Shown piece after piece: positions 6,082-6,469 of a stretch of 6,469 nt of DNA. Origin of the DNA: a bacterium UBP6_UBA1177 (GTDB taxonomy: Bacteria > UBP6 > UBA1177); assembly GCA_002310995.1 (NCBI GenBank), contig DBYV01000052.1, positions 1-6,469 of the forward strand, read 5' to 3'. Position numbers and translations under genes: made by a program. The notes beneath the pieces were generated by a model. It saw nothing but the letters and a program-made list of their open reading frames with translations, searched no databases and had not been told where the DNA came from. The first letter of the stretch is position 1; every line of letters starts with the position of its first letter.

Positions 6082-6104
6082 TAAAATTAAAATTTTGCTA
6101 TGCT
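6077..6104 (+). promoter_or_regulatory. Promoter of the AAA_14/DUF4143-type gene
   Basis: TTGCAT (6077-6082) and TATGCT (6099-6104) are separated by 16 bases, and the -10 is preceded by TG one base upstream, the extended -10 form. Transcription would begin near 6111, leaving a leader of about 12 bases that is almost only the ribosome binding site GGAGG (6112-6116). The -35 box falls inside the repeated motif at 6067-6081. Confidence 0.5.
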
Positions 6105-6122
6105 GTGTGCCGGAGGTGGGGT

Positions 6123-6469
6123 ATGAAAATCAAAAGAGAAAATTATCTGAAACTCATCAGACCTTATTATGAGGTCGATCTGATAAAGGTCATTACAGGA
6201 GTCCGAAGAGCCGGAAAGTCGGTGCTGCTTGAAATGATCCGTGACGAGCTTGCCGAAAAAGGGGTAAAAGGCGATCATATTATTTATCTCAATCTTGAGG
6301 ATATGGATTTCGAATACATCCAGACAGCCCCAGATCTTAACAAAGAAATAAAAGACAGGATAAATGACGAGGAAAAATACTACATTTTTCTTGATGAAAT
6401 TCAGCATGTGAAAGATTTTGAAAAGGCTTTGTCATCTTTCCGCGCGACACTGAATGTCTCGCTTTTCGT
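6123..6469 (+). CDS. AAA_14 / DUF4143-type ATPase, N-terminal part
   Basis: The first 115 codons of a gene that runs off the window. It matches the start of the common family of about 400 residues with an N-terminal AAA_14 P-loop domain and a C-terminal DUF4143 domain. Walker A is GVRRAGKS (26-33), with Lys32 and Ser33 the expected nucleotide-binding residues. Walker B is YYIFLDEIQ (86-94), with Asp91 and Glu92; the LDEIQ form is typical of this family. A YLNLED segment (55-60) sits between them, as usual. The ATG at 6123 follows GGAGG (6112-6116) by six bases, an ideal distance. The protein is cytoplasmic, has no signal peptide, and its cellular role is not established. The DUF4143 half is outside the window and is assumed. 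Confidence 0.85.
   Translation, partial: MKIKRENYLKLIRPYYEVDLIKVITGVRRAGKSVLLEMIRDELAEKGVKGDHIIYLNLEDMDFEYIQTAPDLNKEIKDRINDEEKYYIFLDEIQHVKDFEKALSSFRATLNVSLF

Noticed and set aside
6087..6407. 106-codon antisense frame over the AAA_14-type gene
   Set aside because: The plus strand has Walker A, Walker B and an ideal ribosome binding site here, so the antisense frame is a shadow.

Overview
The window looks like a chromosomal stretch from a Gram-negative bacterium of moderate to low G+C. The evidence is two type II lipoprotein signal peptides, Cys-rich exported proteins and AT-rich spacers. Lipoproteins with an acidic Asp-rich spacer followed by DUF1566 domains are the sort of thing seen in deltaproteobacterial or myxococcal lineages, and ATPases of the AlbA_2 and AAA_14/DUF4143 types are common in anaerobic and host-associated bacteria. 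This taxonomic guess is inference only. There are no rRNA, tRNA, CRISPR or transposase genes.

Layout: (1) 1-126, leader with a possible -10 and a small hairpin over the ribosome binding site. (2) 127-2034 (+), a 635-residue lipoprotein with three DUF1566 (Lcl C-terminal-like) domains and a Cys-rich linker. (3) 2035-2254, a 72-bp element, degenerate 23-bp repeats and a strong 13-bp inverted repeat between convergent genes. (4) 2255-3760 (-), a 501-residue AlbA_2/HATPase_c_4 ATP-binding protein with a C-terminal helix-turn-helix and a four-unit NVGV repeat coded by a 12-bp tandem repeat. (5) 3761-4180, a 420-bp AT-rich divergent intergenic region. (6) 4181-5962 (+), a 593-residue paralogue of the first lipoprotein with the same domain order. 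(7) 5963-6122, a second copy of the 72-bp element (71 of 72 identical) and a promoter. (8) 6123 to the end (+), the first 115 codons of an AAA_14/DUF4143-type ATPase.

The most notable structure is the pair of lipoprotein cassettes. They share -10 position, leader hairpin, first codons and a nearly identical 72-bp 3' element, while most of the coding sequence between has diverged strongly. This suggests either a multigene surface-protein family kept uniform at its ends by recombination, or a conserved RNA/DNA element attached to each member. The ATPase between them is on the opposite strand and has no evident functional link. The lipoproteins are probably displayed on the outer membrane as disulfide-stabilised modules; their ligand cannot be read from the sequence.
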